Positions 41,707-52,738 of a DNA stretch of 64,000 nucleotides are shown here, piece after piece. The notes beneath the pieces were generated by a model. That model was given only the letters and a program-made list of their open reading frames with translations. It ran no database searches and was not told the DNA's origin. The DNA lies in NCBI RefSeq assembly GCF_011045035.1, contig NZ_JAALAA010000001.1, forward strand, positions 186,001 through 250,000, given 5' to 3'. This stretch comes from Nocardioides turkmenicus. GTDB lineage: Bacteria > Actinomycetota > Actinomycetes > Propionibacteriales > Nocardioidaceae. Each line of letters starts with the position of its first letter. Within the stretch, counting starts at the first letter, position 1. The position numbers and the translations under genes were made by a program.

Positions 41707-41832
41707 CGCTGGTCGAGCCGCGAGGCCGCCTGCGGCCGAGCGTGTCGAGACCAACACGGTCGAATCGAGCGCGATGGGACCGTGTTGGTCTCGACACGCC
41801 TCCGCCTAGCGGCTCCGGCGGCTCGACCAGCG
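41707..41832. repeat. Intergenic palindromic repeat element
   Basis: Nested inverted repeats: outer arms CGCTGGTCGAGC (41707-41718) and GCTCGACCAGCG (41821-41832), inner perfect 20-bp arms at 41741-41760 and 41779-41798 with core GTGTCGAGACCAACAC. It fills the gap between phoD (stop 41703) and the convergent thymidine kinase (stop 41840) and can act as terminator for both. The same arms form the two coding copies in benC/D. Confidence 0.9.
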
Positions 41833-41839
41833 TGGCGCG

Positions 41840-42484
41840 TCAGCCGAACGGCAGGGGCTCGGGCACCAGGGAGACGGACTGTGCCCGGGCCGCGGTGAGG
41901 CGGCGGCGGTGGTGCTGGCGGCAGAGGACCTCGTAGGAGACCGCGCTGGGTGCGTCATCGGTGTCGCCGACGACGACCTGGTCACCCTCGGTGACCATGA
42001 CGCCGTCCTCGACCCGGGCGTTGTGGGTGGCCCGCTTGCCGCACCAGCACAGCGCCTCGACCTGCAGCACCTCCGTACGGTCCGCGAGCTCGACCAGACG
42101 GGCGGCACCCGGGAAGAGGCGGGTGCGGAAGTCGGTGAGGATGCCGAAGCAGAACACGTCGATCTGCAGTTCGTCGACGATCTTGGCCAGCGCCTCGATC
42201 TGCTCGGGCGTGTAGAACTGCGCCTCGTCGCAGATCAGGTAGTCGATCCGGGCGCCGTGGGTCAGCGCGTCGACGGCGTGGCGCCAGAAGTCGAAGTCGT
42301 CGGTGACCTCGATCGCGTCGTGGGTCAGACCCAGCCGGGAGGTGACCACCGCCTCGCCGGAGCGGTCATGAGCGGTGAAGATGAGTCCCATCCTGCCGCG
42401 AGCCGCGTGGTTGTGGTTGGTCTGCAGCGCGAGGGTCGACTTCCCTGCGTCCATCGTCCCGGTCCAGAAGGTCAGCTCAGCCAC
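41840..42484 (-). CDS. tdk: Thymidine kinase, type II
   Basis: A 214-residue enzyme. The P-loop GTMDAGKST is at 9-17, the Walker-B-like ICDEAQF at 84-90, and a structural zinc site is visible with CWCG near 150 and a later Cys-x2-His in LCRQHHRRR. It phosphorylates thymidine for salvage. The GTG start is ten bases after the stop of the CGNR gene, so the two may be cotranscribed. No strong ribosome site is seen. Confidence 0.92.
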   Translation of the reverse strand: MAELTFWTGTMDAGKSTLALQTNHNHAARGRMGLIFTAHDRSGEAVVTSRLGLTHDAIEVTDDFDFWRHAVDALTHGARIDYLICDEAQFYTPEQIEALAKIVDELQIDVFCFGILTDFRTRLFPGAARLVELADRTEVLQVEALCWCGKRATHNARVEDGVMVTEGDQVVVGDTDDAPSAVSYEVLCRQHHRRRLTAARAQSVSLVPEPLPFG

Positions 42485-42494
42485 TCGCGGAAGC

Positions 42495-43124
42495 CTAGTG
42501 TGCTGAACGGCGGCTCGTGGCAGGACCCTGCTGGCTGGACGTGTTCCGCCGATAGTGGCGCGCGACCCGGGCCCGGTTGCCACAGCCCGCGGAGCACCAC
42601 TCCCTCCGGGGGTGGTCGCGGACGAAGTACAGGACGCAGCCCGGGCCGCCGCACGCCCTCAGCTCGTGGGGCGCAGGCTCGGCCAGCACCTCGGACCCCT
42701 CCAACGCCACCAGGTTCAGCTCCCGCTGCAGGCCGGAGCCGTCGGTGAGCCACTCCCGCTCGAGGACGCCCTGAGCGCCGTGGCGCAGGGCGGGCGCACA
42801 GTGGGACACGAACTCGTTGAGCACCGCGAGCGCGGTCTCCGTGCTCAGTCCTTCCGAGACGCTGTGCGGCCGGTCGTCGGCGGTCACGTCGGCGGCCAGC
42901 CGGCGCAGGGCGTCGCGCAGGGCCCGGGCCCGGGCGAGGTCGTGCTCGTTCAGGTCCTCATGGCGCCCGAATCCCGCGTCCTCGGCCCAGGCCTCGAGGT
43001 GCGCCACCGTCTCCAGGGAGTCGTGCACGCCCCTTCGGTCGGCCCAGATCGTGTTCATGAGGCGTACGGCCCGGGGCTGGGCGGGGTACAGCACGGGCAC
43101 CTCCACGGCCGCCTCCTCCGTCAT
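42495..43124 (-). CDS. CGNR zinc finger / ABATE domain regulator
   Basis: A 209-residue protein with a helical ABATE domain (residues about 15-150; VRLMNTIWADRRGVHDSL start) and a C-terminal CGNR zinc finger (CGGPGCVLYFVRDHPRREWCSAGCGNRARVARHYRR, split here by description: CGGPGC, then WCSAGCGNR). It is a likely transcription regulator. AGGAG lies four bases before the ATG. The octamer TAATGGTC (43143-43150) is 20 bases upstream, as also seen at the other CGNR gene. Confidence 0.87.
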   Translation of the reverse strand: MTEEAAVEVPVLYPAQPRAVRLMNTIWADRRGVHDSLETVAHLEAWAEDAGFGRHEDLNEHDLARARALRDALRRLAADVTADDRPHSVSEGLSTETALAVLNEFVSHCAPALRHGAQGVLEREWLTDGSGLQRELNLVALEGSEVLAEPAPHELRACGGPGCVLYFVRDHPRREWCSAGCGNRARVARHYRRNTSSQQGPATSRRSAH

Positions 43125-43153
43125 CGATCTCCTCGTCCGTCCTAATGGTCAGT

Positions 43154-43780
43154 CTAGGTTTGGGTCGTTACACCGCCAGGCGCGGCAGCCAGCTGCGCCT
43201 CGAGCTCGCTGATCCGCTCCGTCAGCTGAGCGACGGTGTGCCGCGCGGCCGCCAGGGGCACCAGCTGCGGGATGTGCTGCTTGCAGTTCCAGTCGTACGC
43301 CTCGACGTCGATCAGGATCGCACGCTCGACCCGCGCCGAGCTCCCGGCCGGAGTCAGTGCCTCGACCAGCCCGGGGTCGTCCTCGGGCTCGACGACCCGC
43401 GCGCGACCGAAGATCTTCATCCTCGCCTGCAGCTGGTAGTCGATCAGGAACAGCGAGACCCGCTCGTCGTGGTCGAGGTTCCCGCGGGTGATGTACTGGC
43501 GGTTGCCGCGGAAGTCGGCGAACCCCAGCGTGGTCTCGTCGATGACCTTCAGGAACCCGGGCGGCCCGCCGCGGTGCTGCATGTAGGGCCATCCGGTCTC
43601 GCTGACGGTCGCCAGGAAGAAGCTGTCACGCGAGGTGATGAATGCCGCCTCTCCCCTGCCGATCCGGTCCGGCTCGCCGCCCGTCTCCGCCATCCGGGTG
43701 TACGCGGCGGCGCTCCCGTGGATCTCCTGGTGGTCGGTCACCAGCGGCGTGAACGCGACCTGCGCGTAGTGCCCGGTCAT
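43154..43780 (-). CDS. Pyridoxamine 5'-phosphate oxidase-like FMN-binding protein
   Basis: A 208-residue split-barrel protein. FFLATVSETGWPYMQHRGGPPGFLKVID and the later FADFRGNRQYITRGNL match the PNPOx-like family that binds FMN. A C-terminal helix (RHTVAQLTERISELEAQLA) could form a coiled-coil dimer. The family includes general stress proteins and oxidases of unknown substrate. The ATG at 43780 is preceded by an AT-rich region (43855-43880) with a GGTTGTAACC palindrome. Confidence 0.82.
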   Translation of the reverse strand: MTGHYAQVAFTPLVTDHQEIHGSAAAYTRMAETGGEPDRIGRGEAAFITSRDSFFLATVSETGWPYMQHRGGPPGFLKVIDETTLGFADFRGNRQYITRGNLDHDERVSLFLIDYQLQARMKIFGRARVVEPEDDPGLVEALTPAGSSARVERAILIDVEAYDWNCKQHIPQLVPLAAARHTVAQLTERISELEAQLAAAPGGVTTQT

Positions 43781-43892
43781 CGCCGGCCCTCGACTCTGTG
43801 CACACCCACGACAAACCCCTTCCCGCCGGACACCGGCGAGTCGTCCCTAACGGATACATAGGTTGTAACCATTAGAAGCGGGTTTCATTCCC

Positions 43893-45017
43893 CTAGGAGA
43901 CCAGGAGCGGGATGAGCATCTCGTCGGGCGTCAGCGACCCGTGCAGCCCGACCAGCGTCGTCTCGTACTGGAACAGGCTCGTCGAGACCACGGCGTGCTC
44001 GCCGTGGGAGGCGACGATGACGTCGCCGAGCCGCGGCAGCACCGACGGCGTGACCGGCCCGAACCAGCCGCGCCGGATGGCGTCCTCCCGGGTCATCACA
44101 TCGGCTTTGTCGCCCAGCTTCTCCGACCAGGTCGCGACCACGTCGTCGACCGCGCCGCGCGAGCAGTAGAGATGGCGGAAGCGGGCCTCGCCGCCGACCA
44201 GGGCGACGCCGTCGCGGAGCTCGGGGAAGTCGTCGATGTCGGTGCGGGACGCGGCCGGCGAGTCGACCATGCCGTGGTCGGCGAGCACCAGGAGACGTAC
44301 GGACGGGTCCAGGGCGTCACGCAGCTGCTCGGCCTCGGCGTCGATCATCGAGAGCTGCTGCAGCCAGGGCGAGGAGGCGACACCGTACTTGTGGCCGGTC
44401 CAGTCGAGATCGCCGTCGTAGAGATAGGTCAGCGATCCCGGCACCCGCGAGAGCGCGACCGCCGACGCGATCCGCTCCCCCACCCGGTCGGCGCCGACGA
44501 ACTCCGCGCCCCGGTGGGCGGCGATGGTCAACCCGGAGCCGCCGAAGACCCGCTTGTTGATCACCGTGACCGGCACCCCGGCCTCGCCCAGCCGCTGGAA
44601 GACGGTCTGGTTGGGCTGCCACTCGACCGGGTCGACGTCCTTGCGCCACTGCAGCGCGTTGAGCAGGTGATCGGTGCCGGGGACCCGGGAGGTGTAGCCG
44701 ACCAGACCGTGACCGCCGGGCGTCAGCCCGGTGCCGAACGAGGTGAGGCTGGTCGCGGTGGTCGACGGCACGCCGGCCGTGCCGGCCTCCTGGTCCTCGC
44801 TCAGCGACGCCAGGAACGGTGCCGCGTGCGCATAGCGGCGCAGCAGGTTGGTGCCCATCCCGTCGACCAGGAAGACGACGTACGCAGCCGCCGAGGGCAG
44901 CTCGAGACCGGACCTCGCTTCGGAGGTGCCCAAAGGGATGTCCATGGCGGCGGCGACCGCCGGCAGGACATCACCCAGTGAGCGCTCCCCGTAGGCGGGG
45001 GCGAGAAACCCGGTCAC
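43893..45017 (-). CDS. Alkaline phosphatase superfamily nucleotide pyrophosphatase/phosphodiesterase-like protein
   Basis: A 374-residue protein. FLVDGMGTNLLRR near residue 50 gives the first metal-binding Asp, and GVPSTTATSLTSFGTG near 82 holds the probable threonine nucleophile. DWTGHKYG near 205 and LADHGM near 247 complete the metal sites, in the order of the NPP family. The GTG start lies six bases after the stop of the DUF5998 gene, so they form a two-gene operon. No signal peptide is seen. Confidence 0.85.
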   Translation of the reverse strand: MTGFLAPAYGERSLGDVLPAVAAAMDIPLGTSEARSGLELPSAAAYVVFLVDGMGTNLLRRYAHAAPFLASLSEDQEAGTAGVPSTTATSLTSFGTGLTPGGHGLVGYTSRVPGTDHLLNALQWRKDVDPVEWQPNQTVFQRLGEAGVPVTVINKRVFGGSGLTIAAHRGAEFVGADRVGERIASAVALSRVPGSLTYLYDGDLDWTGHKYGVASSPWLQQLSMIDAEAEQLRDALDPSVRLLVLADHGMVDSPAASRTDIDDFPELRDGVALVGGEARFRHLYCSRGAVDDVVATWSEKLGDKADVMTREDAIRRGWFGPVTPSVLPRLGDVIVASHGEHAVVSTSLFQYETTLVGLHGSLTPDEMLIPLLVS

Positions 45018-45023
45018 CGACGC

Positions 45024-45608
45024 TCACCGGCTGTGGGTGCGAGCCGAGAGCGATTCCGCGAAGGAGAGCAGGCGGTCGACCGAGTCGTGACCGTCGGCAG
45101 CAGCCGAGACGCGGAGCGAGAAGTCGTCGGGGGTGAGGACGCCGGTGTAGCCGTGGTCGGCGTCGCAGTTGGGGTCGGAGCAGCCCGCGGGCTCCAGGTC
45201 GACCCGGTTCACGCCGCCCCAGCCGATGGTCATGACGACCTCGGCCGGCTTGCTGGACCCCTTGGTCGGGTTGGTGATCATCCGGGTCACCACCACGGAG
45301 TTGACCGAGTCGATGCGTACGGCCTCGGTCGACGTCGAGGTGTAGGGCTCCGGCAGCAGGTCGTCGCCGGCGTGCTCGTCGGTGTGGGCCAGGATCAGCC
45401 GCGTCGGGGTCAGCACCAGCACGGAGAGGTGGCGGCGCACCTCGTCACGGTCGAACGTCGGCTCGTGGTGGAGGAAGAAGGAGGACACCTTCTCCCCCGC
45501 CACGGCGGAGGCGACACAGTCGGCCACCACCTCGGGGTAGTAGCCGGTGCGGTCGATCTCGGCGCGCAGGTCGTCGGCGCGGTCGAGATCCTCGGTGCGG
45601 GTGCTCAT
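45024..45608 (-). CDS. DUF5998 family protein
   Basis: A 194-residue actinobacterial conserved protein with a PH-like middle (HLSVLVLTPTRLILAHTDEH) and EPAGCSDPNCDADHGYTG, whose two Cys and His might bind a metal. The role is unknown. The ATG at 45608 has GGAAGG nine bases upstream. It precedes the NPP-like gene in the same operon. Confidence 0.75.
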   Translation of the reverse strand: MSTRTEDLDRADDLRAEIDRTGYYPEVVADCVASAVAGEKVSSFFLHHEPTFDRDEVRRHLSVLVLTPTRLILAHTDEHAGDDLLPEPYTSTSTEAVRIDSVNSVVVTRMITNPTKGSSKPAEVVMTIGWGGVNRVDLEPAGCSDPNCDADHGYTGVLTPDDFSLRVSAAADGHDSVDRLLSFAESLSARTHSR

Positions 45609-45627
45609 GCCACCCATCCTTCCACGC

Positions 45628-48330
<2,703 letters not shown>

Positions 48331-48387
48331 GAGAGAAATCTAGCGGTTGGTCCCAGGTCGACGCTCATGGCGAGCCCTGCCGGATCG

Positions 48388-49278
48388 TCACGTGAGCTGG
48401 AGAGCGCTCGCAAGCCTGCGCCACTCGGGCAGCGGCAGATCGGAGAGGCCCCGCTCGGTGAGCACCTGGACCAGCACGTGGTCCGCTCCTGCGTCGCGGT
48501 GGGCATGCAGACGCGCCCGCACCGCCTCCTCCTCGCCCCAGGCGGCGCCCAGGTCCACCCAGCGGTCGCTGCCCTCGCCCTCGAAGTCCTCCGGCACGAG
48601 GCCGTAGTCCAGCAGTGCGTTGGTGTAGTTGGGCAGCCCGAGGTACATCGACAGGCGCTCCCGCGCGACGGCGCGGGCGCGTGCCGGGTCGGTCTCGAGG
48701 ACCACCTTCTGCTCGGCAGCCAGCAGGGGCCCCGCCCCGAGCACGGCCCGTGCGTGCGCGGTGTGCTCCGGCGGCATCAGGTAGGGGTGCGCGCCTGCCG
48801 TGCGGCTGCCGGCGAGACCGAGCATGCGCGGGCGGAGGGCGGCCAGGAGCCGGCCCTCCTCGGGGACCGTGCCCGCACCGTCGAGCTCGTCGAGGTAGGC
48901 GACGGTTCGGCTGTACGGCTTGACGTACGTCTGCTCGCCCACCTGCTGAGCATGGCTGTTGCCCAGACCGAGCACGAACCGGCTCCCGTACGTCGCGTCG
49001 AGCTCTGCGTAGCGGGCCGCCACCGCGGCGGCAGGGTTCTCCCAGATGCTGACGATCCCGGTGACGACGAGCAGGTCGGTGCTGCCTGCGAGCAGGGCCT
49101 CGTGCACCGTGAACGGCATCGAGGACGACCCGACCCAGATCGCGCCGTACCCAAGGCTCTCCACCTCGGCCGCGACCTCGCGCGCCCGGCCGAGATCTGT
49201 CCACTGCCGCGAACCCGTCCACACCCCGTACGGCGTCAGCCGCCTCTTGAGCTCGTCCACCTTCTGCTGGTCGGGCAT
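48388..49278 (-). CDS. Luciferase-like, probably F420-dependent, oxidoreductase
   Basis: A 296-residue TIM-barrel protein of the LLM class. It has LGYGAIWVGSSS near 43, VVTGIVSIWENPAAAVAARYAELDATYGSRFVLGLGNS near 70-107 and the C-terminal ADHVLVQVLTE typical of actinobacterial TIGR03620-like enzymes. It likely uses F420; the substrate is unknown. The ATG has GGAGG about ten bases upstream. It is divergent from the ArsR-like gene at 49351 across a gap holding a clear palindrome. Confidence 0.85.
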   Translation of the reverse strand: MPDQQKVDELKRRLTPYGVWTGSRQWTDLGRAREVAAEVESLGYGAIWVGSSSMPFTVHEALLAGSTDLLVVTGIVSIWENPAAAVAARYAELDATYGSRFVLGLGNSHAQQVGEQTYVKPYSRTVAYLDELDGAGTVPEEGRLLAALRPRMLGLAGSRTAGAHPYLMPPEHTAHARAVLGAGPLLAAEQKVVLETDPARARAVARERLSMYLGLPNYTNALLDYGLVPEDFEGEGSDRWVDLGAAWGEEEAVRARLHAHRDAGADHVLVQVLTERGLSDLPLPEWRRLASALQLT

Positions 49279-49302
49279 GCCAGAGTTCCCTCCGATCGAC
49301 TA

Positions 49303-49322
49303 TGTTCGACAGTGATCGAACA
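49303..49322. promoter_or_regulatory. Operator between LLM oxidoreductase and ArsR-like regulator
   Basis: A perfect inverted repeat TGTTCGA-N6-TCGAACA in a 72-bp divergent gap. A third half site TCGAACA occurs at 49345-49351, reaching into the regulator's start codon. This is the natural binding site of the adjacent regulator. Confidence 0.7.
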
Positions 49323-49350
49323 TCCCAACCTTGTACGACGGAGATCGAAC

Positions 49351-49653
49351 ATGTCAACCGATTCCCGCCGCCCGGCAGCCGACTCCGAGCTCCAGCGCGC
49401 CCTCGACGCGGTCGGCGACCCCGTACGGCGCTCGATCCTCCGGCAGCTGGCCGCAGCCGATCCGTGGACGATCGCGTGCGGTCAGTTCGACCTCCCCGTG
49501 GGCAAGTCGACGCTGACCCATCACTTCAGGTCCCTCGTCGAAGCCGGTCTCCTCGAGCAGCGCGACGAGGGCAACCGGCGGATGAACCGGCTCATGCGCG
49601 ACGAGTTCGACCGCCGGTTCCCCGGGCTCCTGGACCTGGTGCTCGATCAGTGA
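49351..49653 (+). CDS. ArsR-like winged-helix regulator
   Basis: A 100-residue single winged helix-turn-helix (DAVGDPVRRSILRQLA, then GKSTLTHHFRSLVEAGLLEQRDEGN). There is no ArsR-type metal-binding cysteine pair; the single Cys is at the edge of helix 3. It should repress itself and the divergent oxidoreductase. GGAGA is six bases before the ATG. It overlaps the convergent antitoxin-like gene by seven bases. Confidence 0.88.
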   Translation: MSTDSRRPAADSELQRALDAVGDPVRRSILRQLAAADPWTIACGQFDLPVGKSTLTHHFRSLVEAGLLEQRDEGNRRMNRLMRDEFDRRFPGLLDLVLDQ

Positions 49654-49874
49654 CGTACGGCGTTGGCGCGGTCGCGCTCGTTGAGCACCCGCCAGCCGTC
49701 GTAGTCCCAGTTCCGCGCCAGCTTCTGGGCGTGCTTGGGAGCGTCGCCCTCGTGGTTGCGGATGACGAGCTCGCGCACGGCGAACTCGACCGCCTCCTGG
49801 GGCGTGGTCGCGCCGGAGATCCGCTGGACCTCCGCAAGCAGCTCGTTCTCGAGCTCGATCTGGGTGACAGCCAT
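49647..49874 (-). CDS. VapB-like antitoxin, orphan
   Basis: A 75-residue protein beginning MAVTQIELENELLAEV, with ATTPQEAVEFAVRELVIRN as in ribbon-helix-helix VapB-type (DUF2191) antitoxins. Its C-terminus (RNWDYDGWRVLNERDR) would be the toxin-binding tail. GGAGG lies nine bases before the ATG. No PIN-domain toxin lies on either side: downstream is the convergent regulator, upstream the divergent parC. It may be a solitary regulator or a remnant. Confidence 0.65.
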   Translation of the reverse strand: MAVTQIELENELLAEVQRISGATTPQEAVEFAVRELVIRNHEGDAPKHAQKLARNWDYDGWRVLNERDRANAVRH

Positions 49875-50050
49875 CTTCAAGCACCTCCATGTGCGTTGAA
49901 CCGGTGACTCCTGGACGGATTGACCTACACAGCCAATGTACGCGGATGCGCGGCGTACGAAAGGGCTGCGTGCCTCGGATCGCAGCCGAAATCGGCGCAG
50001 TCGGCGAGCCCGGTGTCGCGTTCGCACAGGGATTCGAGACAATGCCCCTT

Positions 50051-52531
50051 ATGGCACGCGGCAAGACCAAGCAGGACGTACCCGACGACTTCGAGGAGCA
50101 CATCCTCGACACCGACATCGGGGACGAGATGCGGTCCTCATTCCTGGAGTACTCCTACTCCGTCATCTACTCCCGGGCTCTGCCCGACGCCCGCGACGGC
50201 CTCAAGCCCGTGCAGCGCCGGATCCTGTTCACGATGAACGACATGGGCGTACGTCCCGACCGTGGCCACGTGAAGTGTGCGCGCATCGTCGGCGAGGTGA
50301 TGGGCAAGCTGCACCCGCACGGTGACGGTGCGATTTACGATGCCCTGGTCCGGATGGCGCAGCCGTGGGCGATGCGGCTGCCGATGATCGACGGCCACGG
50401 CAACTTCGGCTCCCCTGGCGGCGACGACCCGGCCGCGGCGATGCGTTACACCGAGGCCCGGATGGGTCCGGCGGCGCTGGCGATGACCGACGACATCAAG
50501 GAAGACACGGTCGACTTCCGGCCCAACTACGACTCGCGGGAGATGGAGCCGAGCGTGCTCCCCGCGGCGATCCCCAACCTGCTGGTCAACGGCGCCACGG
50601 GCATCGCGGTCGGTATGGCCACCAACATGGCCCCGCACAACCTGGTCGAGGTCATCGCTGCCGCGCGCCACCTGATCAAGCACCCGGGCGCCGAGCTCGA
50701 CACGCTGATGAAGTTCATCCCCGGCCCCGACCTCCCCACCGGCGGCACCATCGTCGGCCTGGACGGGATCCGGGATGCGTACGAGACCGGCCGGGGCTCC
50801 TTCAAGATCCGCGCCACCACGCGGATCGAGCCGTTCGGGCGCCGCAAGGGCATCGTGATCACCGAGCTGCCGTTCAACATCGGCACCGAGAAGATCATCG
50901 AGCGCGTCAAGACGCTGGTGCAGTCCAAGAAGATCCAGGGCATCGCCGACCTCAAGGACCTCACCGACCGCGAGCACGGCACCCGCCTGGTGATCGAGGT
51001 CAAGAACGGGTTCGTGCCCGAGGCCGTCCTCGAGCAGCTCTACAAGATGACGCCGCTGGAGGACTCCTTCGGGATCAACAACGTCGCGCTCGTCGACGGC
51101 CAGCCGCGCACCCTCGGCCTCAAGGAGCTGCTCGAGGTCTTCCTCGGCCACCGCTACGACGTCGTCCGCCGCCGCTCCCAGTTCCGTCGCGACAAGGCCG
51201 CCGACCGGCTCCACCTGGTCGACGGGCTCCTGATCGCGATCCTCGACATCGACGAGGTCATCCAGCTGATCCGCTCCTCGGAGAACGCCGGCGAGGCGAA
51301 GGAGCGGCTGATGACCGTCTTCGACCTGAGCCAGGCCCAGGCGGAGTACATCCTCGACATGGCGCTGCGCCGGCTGACGAAGTTCTCCAAGATCGAGCTG
51401 GAGAAGGAGCGCGACGACCTCCTTGCCACCATCGAGTACCTCGACTCGATCCTCGGCGACGACGACATGCTCCGGAAGGTCGTCTCCGACGAGCTCGGCG
51501 AGGTGGCCAAGACGTTCGGCACCCCGCGACGCACCGTCCTGCTGGCCTCGGCCGGGACCCCGGCGCTGGAGGCGATGAGCCTCGAGGTCGCCGACGACCC
51601 GTGCTTCGCGCTGCTCTCCTCGACCGGGCTGCTGGCCCGCTCCTCCGACGCCGAGCCCTTCACGACCGGCTCGGCGCGGGCCAACCACGACGTGATCGTC
51701 TCGGTGGTCCCGGCGACCGCGCGCGGGCAGATCGGCGTGCTCACCTCCCGCGGTCGCCTCGTACGCCTCGGGGTGCTCGACCTGCCGGCGATGCCGCCGA
51801 CCCACGGCGACCCGAACCTGTCCGGCGGCCTGCCGCTCTCCGCGCTGCTCTCGCTCGAGTCCGACGAGCGCGCGCTGGCGCTCACCACGCTGGCCACCGA
51901 CGGTCCTGGCCTCGCGCTCGGCACCAAGCTCGGTGTCGTGAAGCGGGTCAACCCCGAGGTGCTGCTCAACAAGGACGAGTGGGAGGTCATCAAGCTCGCT
52001 GACGGCGACGAGGTGGTCGGCGCGGCCCAGCTGCGCACCGGCAACGAGTCGCTGGTCTTCGTCACCTCTGACGCCCAATTGCTCCACTTCCCGGCCGACA
52101 CGGTGCGGCCGCAGGGCCGCAGCGCCGGCGGCATGGCCGGCGTCCGGATGGCCCACGGCTCCAAGGTCGTCTTCTTCGGCGTCGTCTCCCCCGACGCCCC
52201 CGAGGGGGCCGCGGTCGTCACCGTGGCCGGGTCGTCCTCCGCGCTTCCCGGGACCGAGACCGGCAGCGTGAAGACCACGCCGTTCAGCGAGTTCCCGGCC
52301 AAGGGCCGGGCCACCGGCGGCGTACGCGCGCACCGGTATCTCAAGGGCGAGGACACCCTCGTCTTCGCGTGGGTCGGCGCCGCTCCCCCGCTCGCTGCGG
52401 CCGCCTCCGGGGCGCCGATCGACCTGCCCGAGATCGACCCGCGCCGGGACGGCTCCGGGGTGCCGCTGGAGCAACCCATCGACGCCGTCGCCGGGCCGGT
52501 CGCGCACACGTTCCCGGTCTCTGCCGGGTAG
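50051..52531 (+). CDS. parC: DNA topoisomerase IV / gyrase-type subunit A
   Basis: An 826-residue type IIA topoisomerase A subunit. The catalytic tyrosine is Tyr133 in AMRYTEAR; the N-terminal [24 protein letters not shown] and [15 protein letters not shown] blocks are canonical. The C-terminal third is the DNA-wrapping beta-propeller. It lacks the GyrA-box QRRGGKG, and the start resembles the second actinobacterial A subunit usually called ParC. Gyrase A cannot be fully excluded. The partner B subunit is not in the window. ATG 50042 is an alternative start. Confidence 0.9.
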   Translation: MARGKTKQDVPDDFEEHILDTDIGDEMRSSFLEYSYSVIYSRALPDARDGLKPVQRRILFTMNDMGVRPDRGHVKCARIVGEVMGKLHPHGDGAIYDALVRMAQPWAMRLPMIDGHGNFGSPGGDDPAAAMRYTEARMGPAALAMTDDIKEDTVDFRPNYDSREMEPSVLPAAIPNLLVNGATGIAVGMATNMAPHNLVEVIAAARHLIKHPGAELDTLMKFIPGPDLPTGGTIVGLDGIRDAYETGRGSFKIRATTRIEPFGRRKGIVITELPFNIGTEKIIERVKTLVQSKKIQGIADLKDLTDREHGTRLVIEVKNGFVPEAVLEQLYKMTPLEDSFGINNVALVDGQPRTLGLKELLEVFLGHRYDVVRRRSQFRRDKAADRLHLVDGLLIAILDIDEVIQLIRSSENAGEAKERLMTVFDLSQAQAEYILDMALRRLTKFSKIELEKERDDLLATIEYLDSILGDDDMLRKVVSDELGEVAKTFGTPRRTVLLASAGTPALEAMSLEVADDPCFALLSSTGLLARSSDAEPFTTGSARANHDVIVSVVPATARGQIGVLTSRGRLVRLGVLDLPAMPPTHGDPNLSGGLPLSALLSLESDERALALTTLATDGPGLALGTKLGVVKRVNPEVLLNKDEWEVIKLADGDEVVGAAQLRTGNESLVFVTSDAQLLHFPADTVRPQGRSAGGMAGVRMAHGSKVVFFGVVSPDAPEGAAVVTVAGSSSALPGTETGSVKTTPFSEFPAKGRATGGVRAHRYLKGEDTLVFAWVGAAPPLAAAASGAPIDLPEIDPRRDGSGVPLEQPIDAVAGPVAHTFPVSAG

Positions 52532-52542
52532 GCGTCGCCGTC

Positions 52543-52568
52543 TGCTCACCGAGCTACCTCGGTGAGCA
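52543..52568 (+). terminator. Terminator after parC
   Basis: An 11-bp perfect stem TGCTCACCGAG/CTCGGTGAGCA with a 4-base loop, 12 bases after the parC stop. Confidence 0.85.
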
Positions 52569-52666
52569 TCCGCACCCTCAGCGCAGCGGAGGTTAGGAAA
52601 CGGCACTCCGCGGGTACCGGTCGGTGGTCCGCACGAAGCCGGCCGCCACCGCAGGGGGAGGATGCC

Positions 52667-52738
52667 ATGACCGTCGCCTTCGCATCCGTCGCTGTGGCGA
52701 CGCGGGCGGTCGAGCCTGCGCGAGGTGTCCTCGGGTGA
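52667..52738 (+). CDS. 23-codon leader reading frame coupled to the FUSC exporter
   Basis: ATG at 52667 has a strong GGGGGAGG four bases upstream. The frame encodes 23 residues (hydrophobic start MTVAFASVAVATRAV, then EPARGVLG) and its TGA overlaps the GTG start of the next gene as GTGA. This is the layout of a coupled leader peptide. It may be real or simply a device to deliver ribosomes to the exporter start. Confidence 0.5.
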   Translation: MTVAFASVAVATRAVEPARGVLG

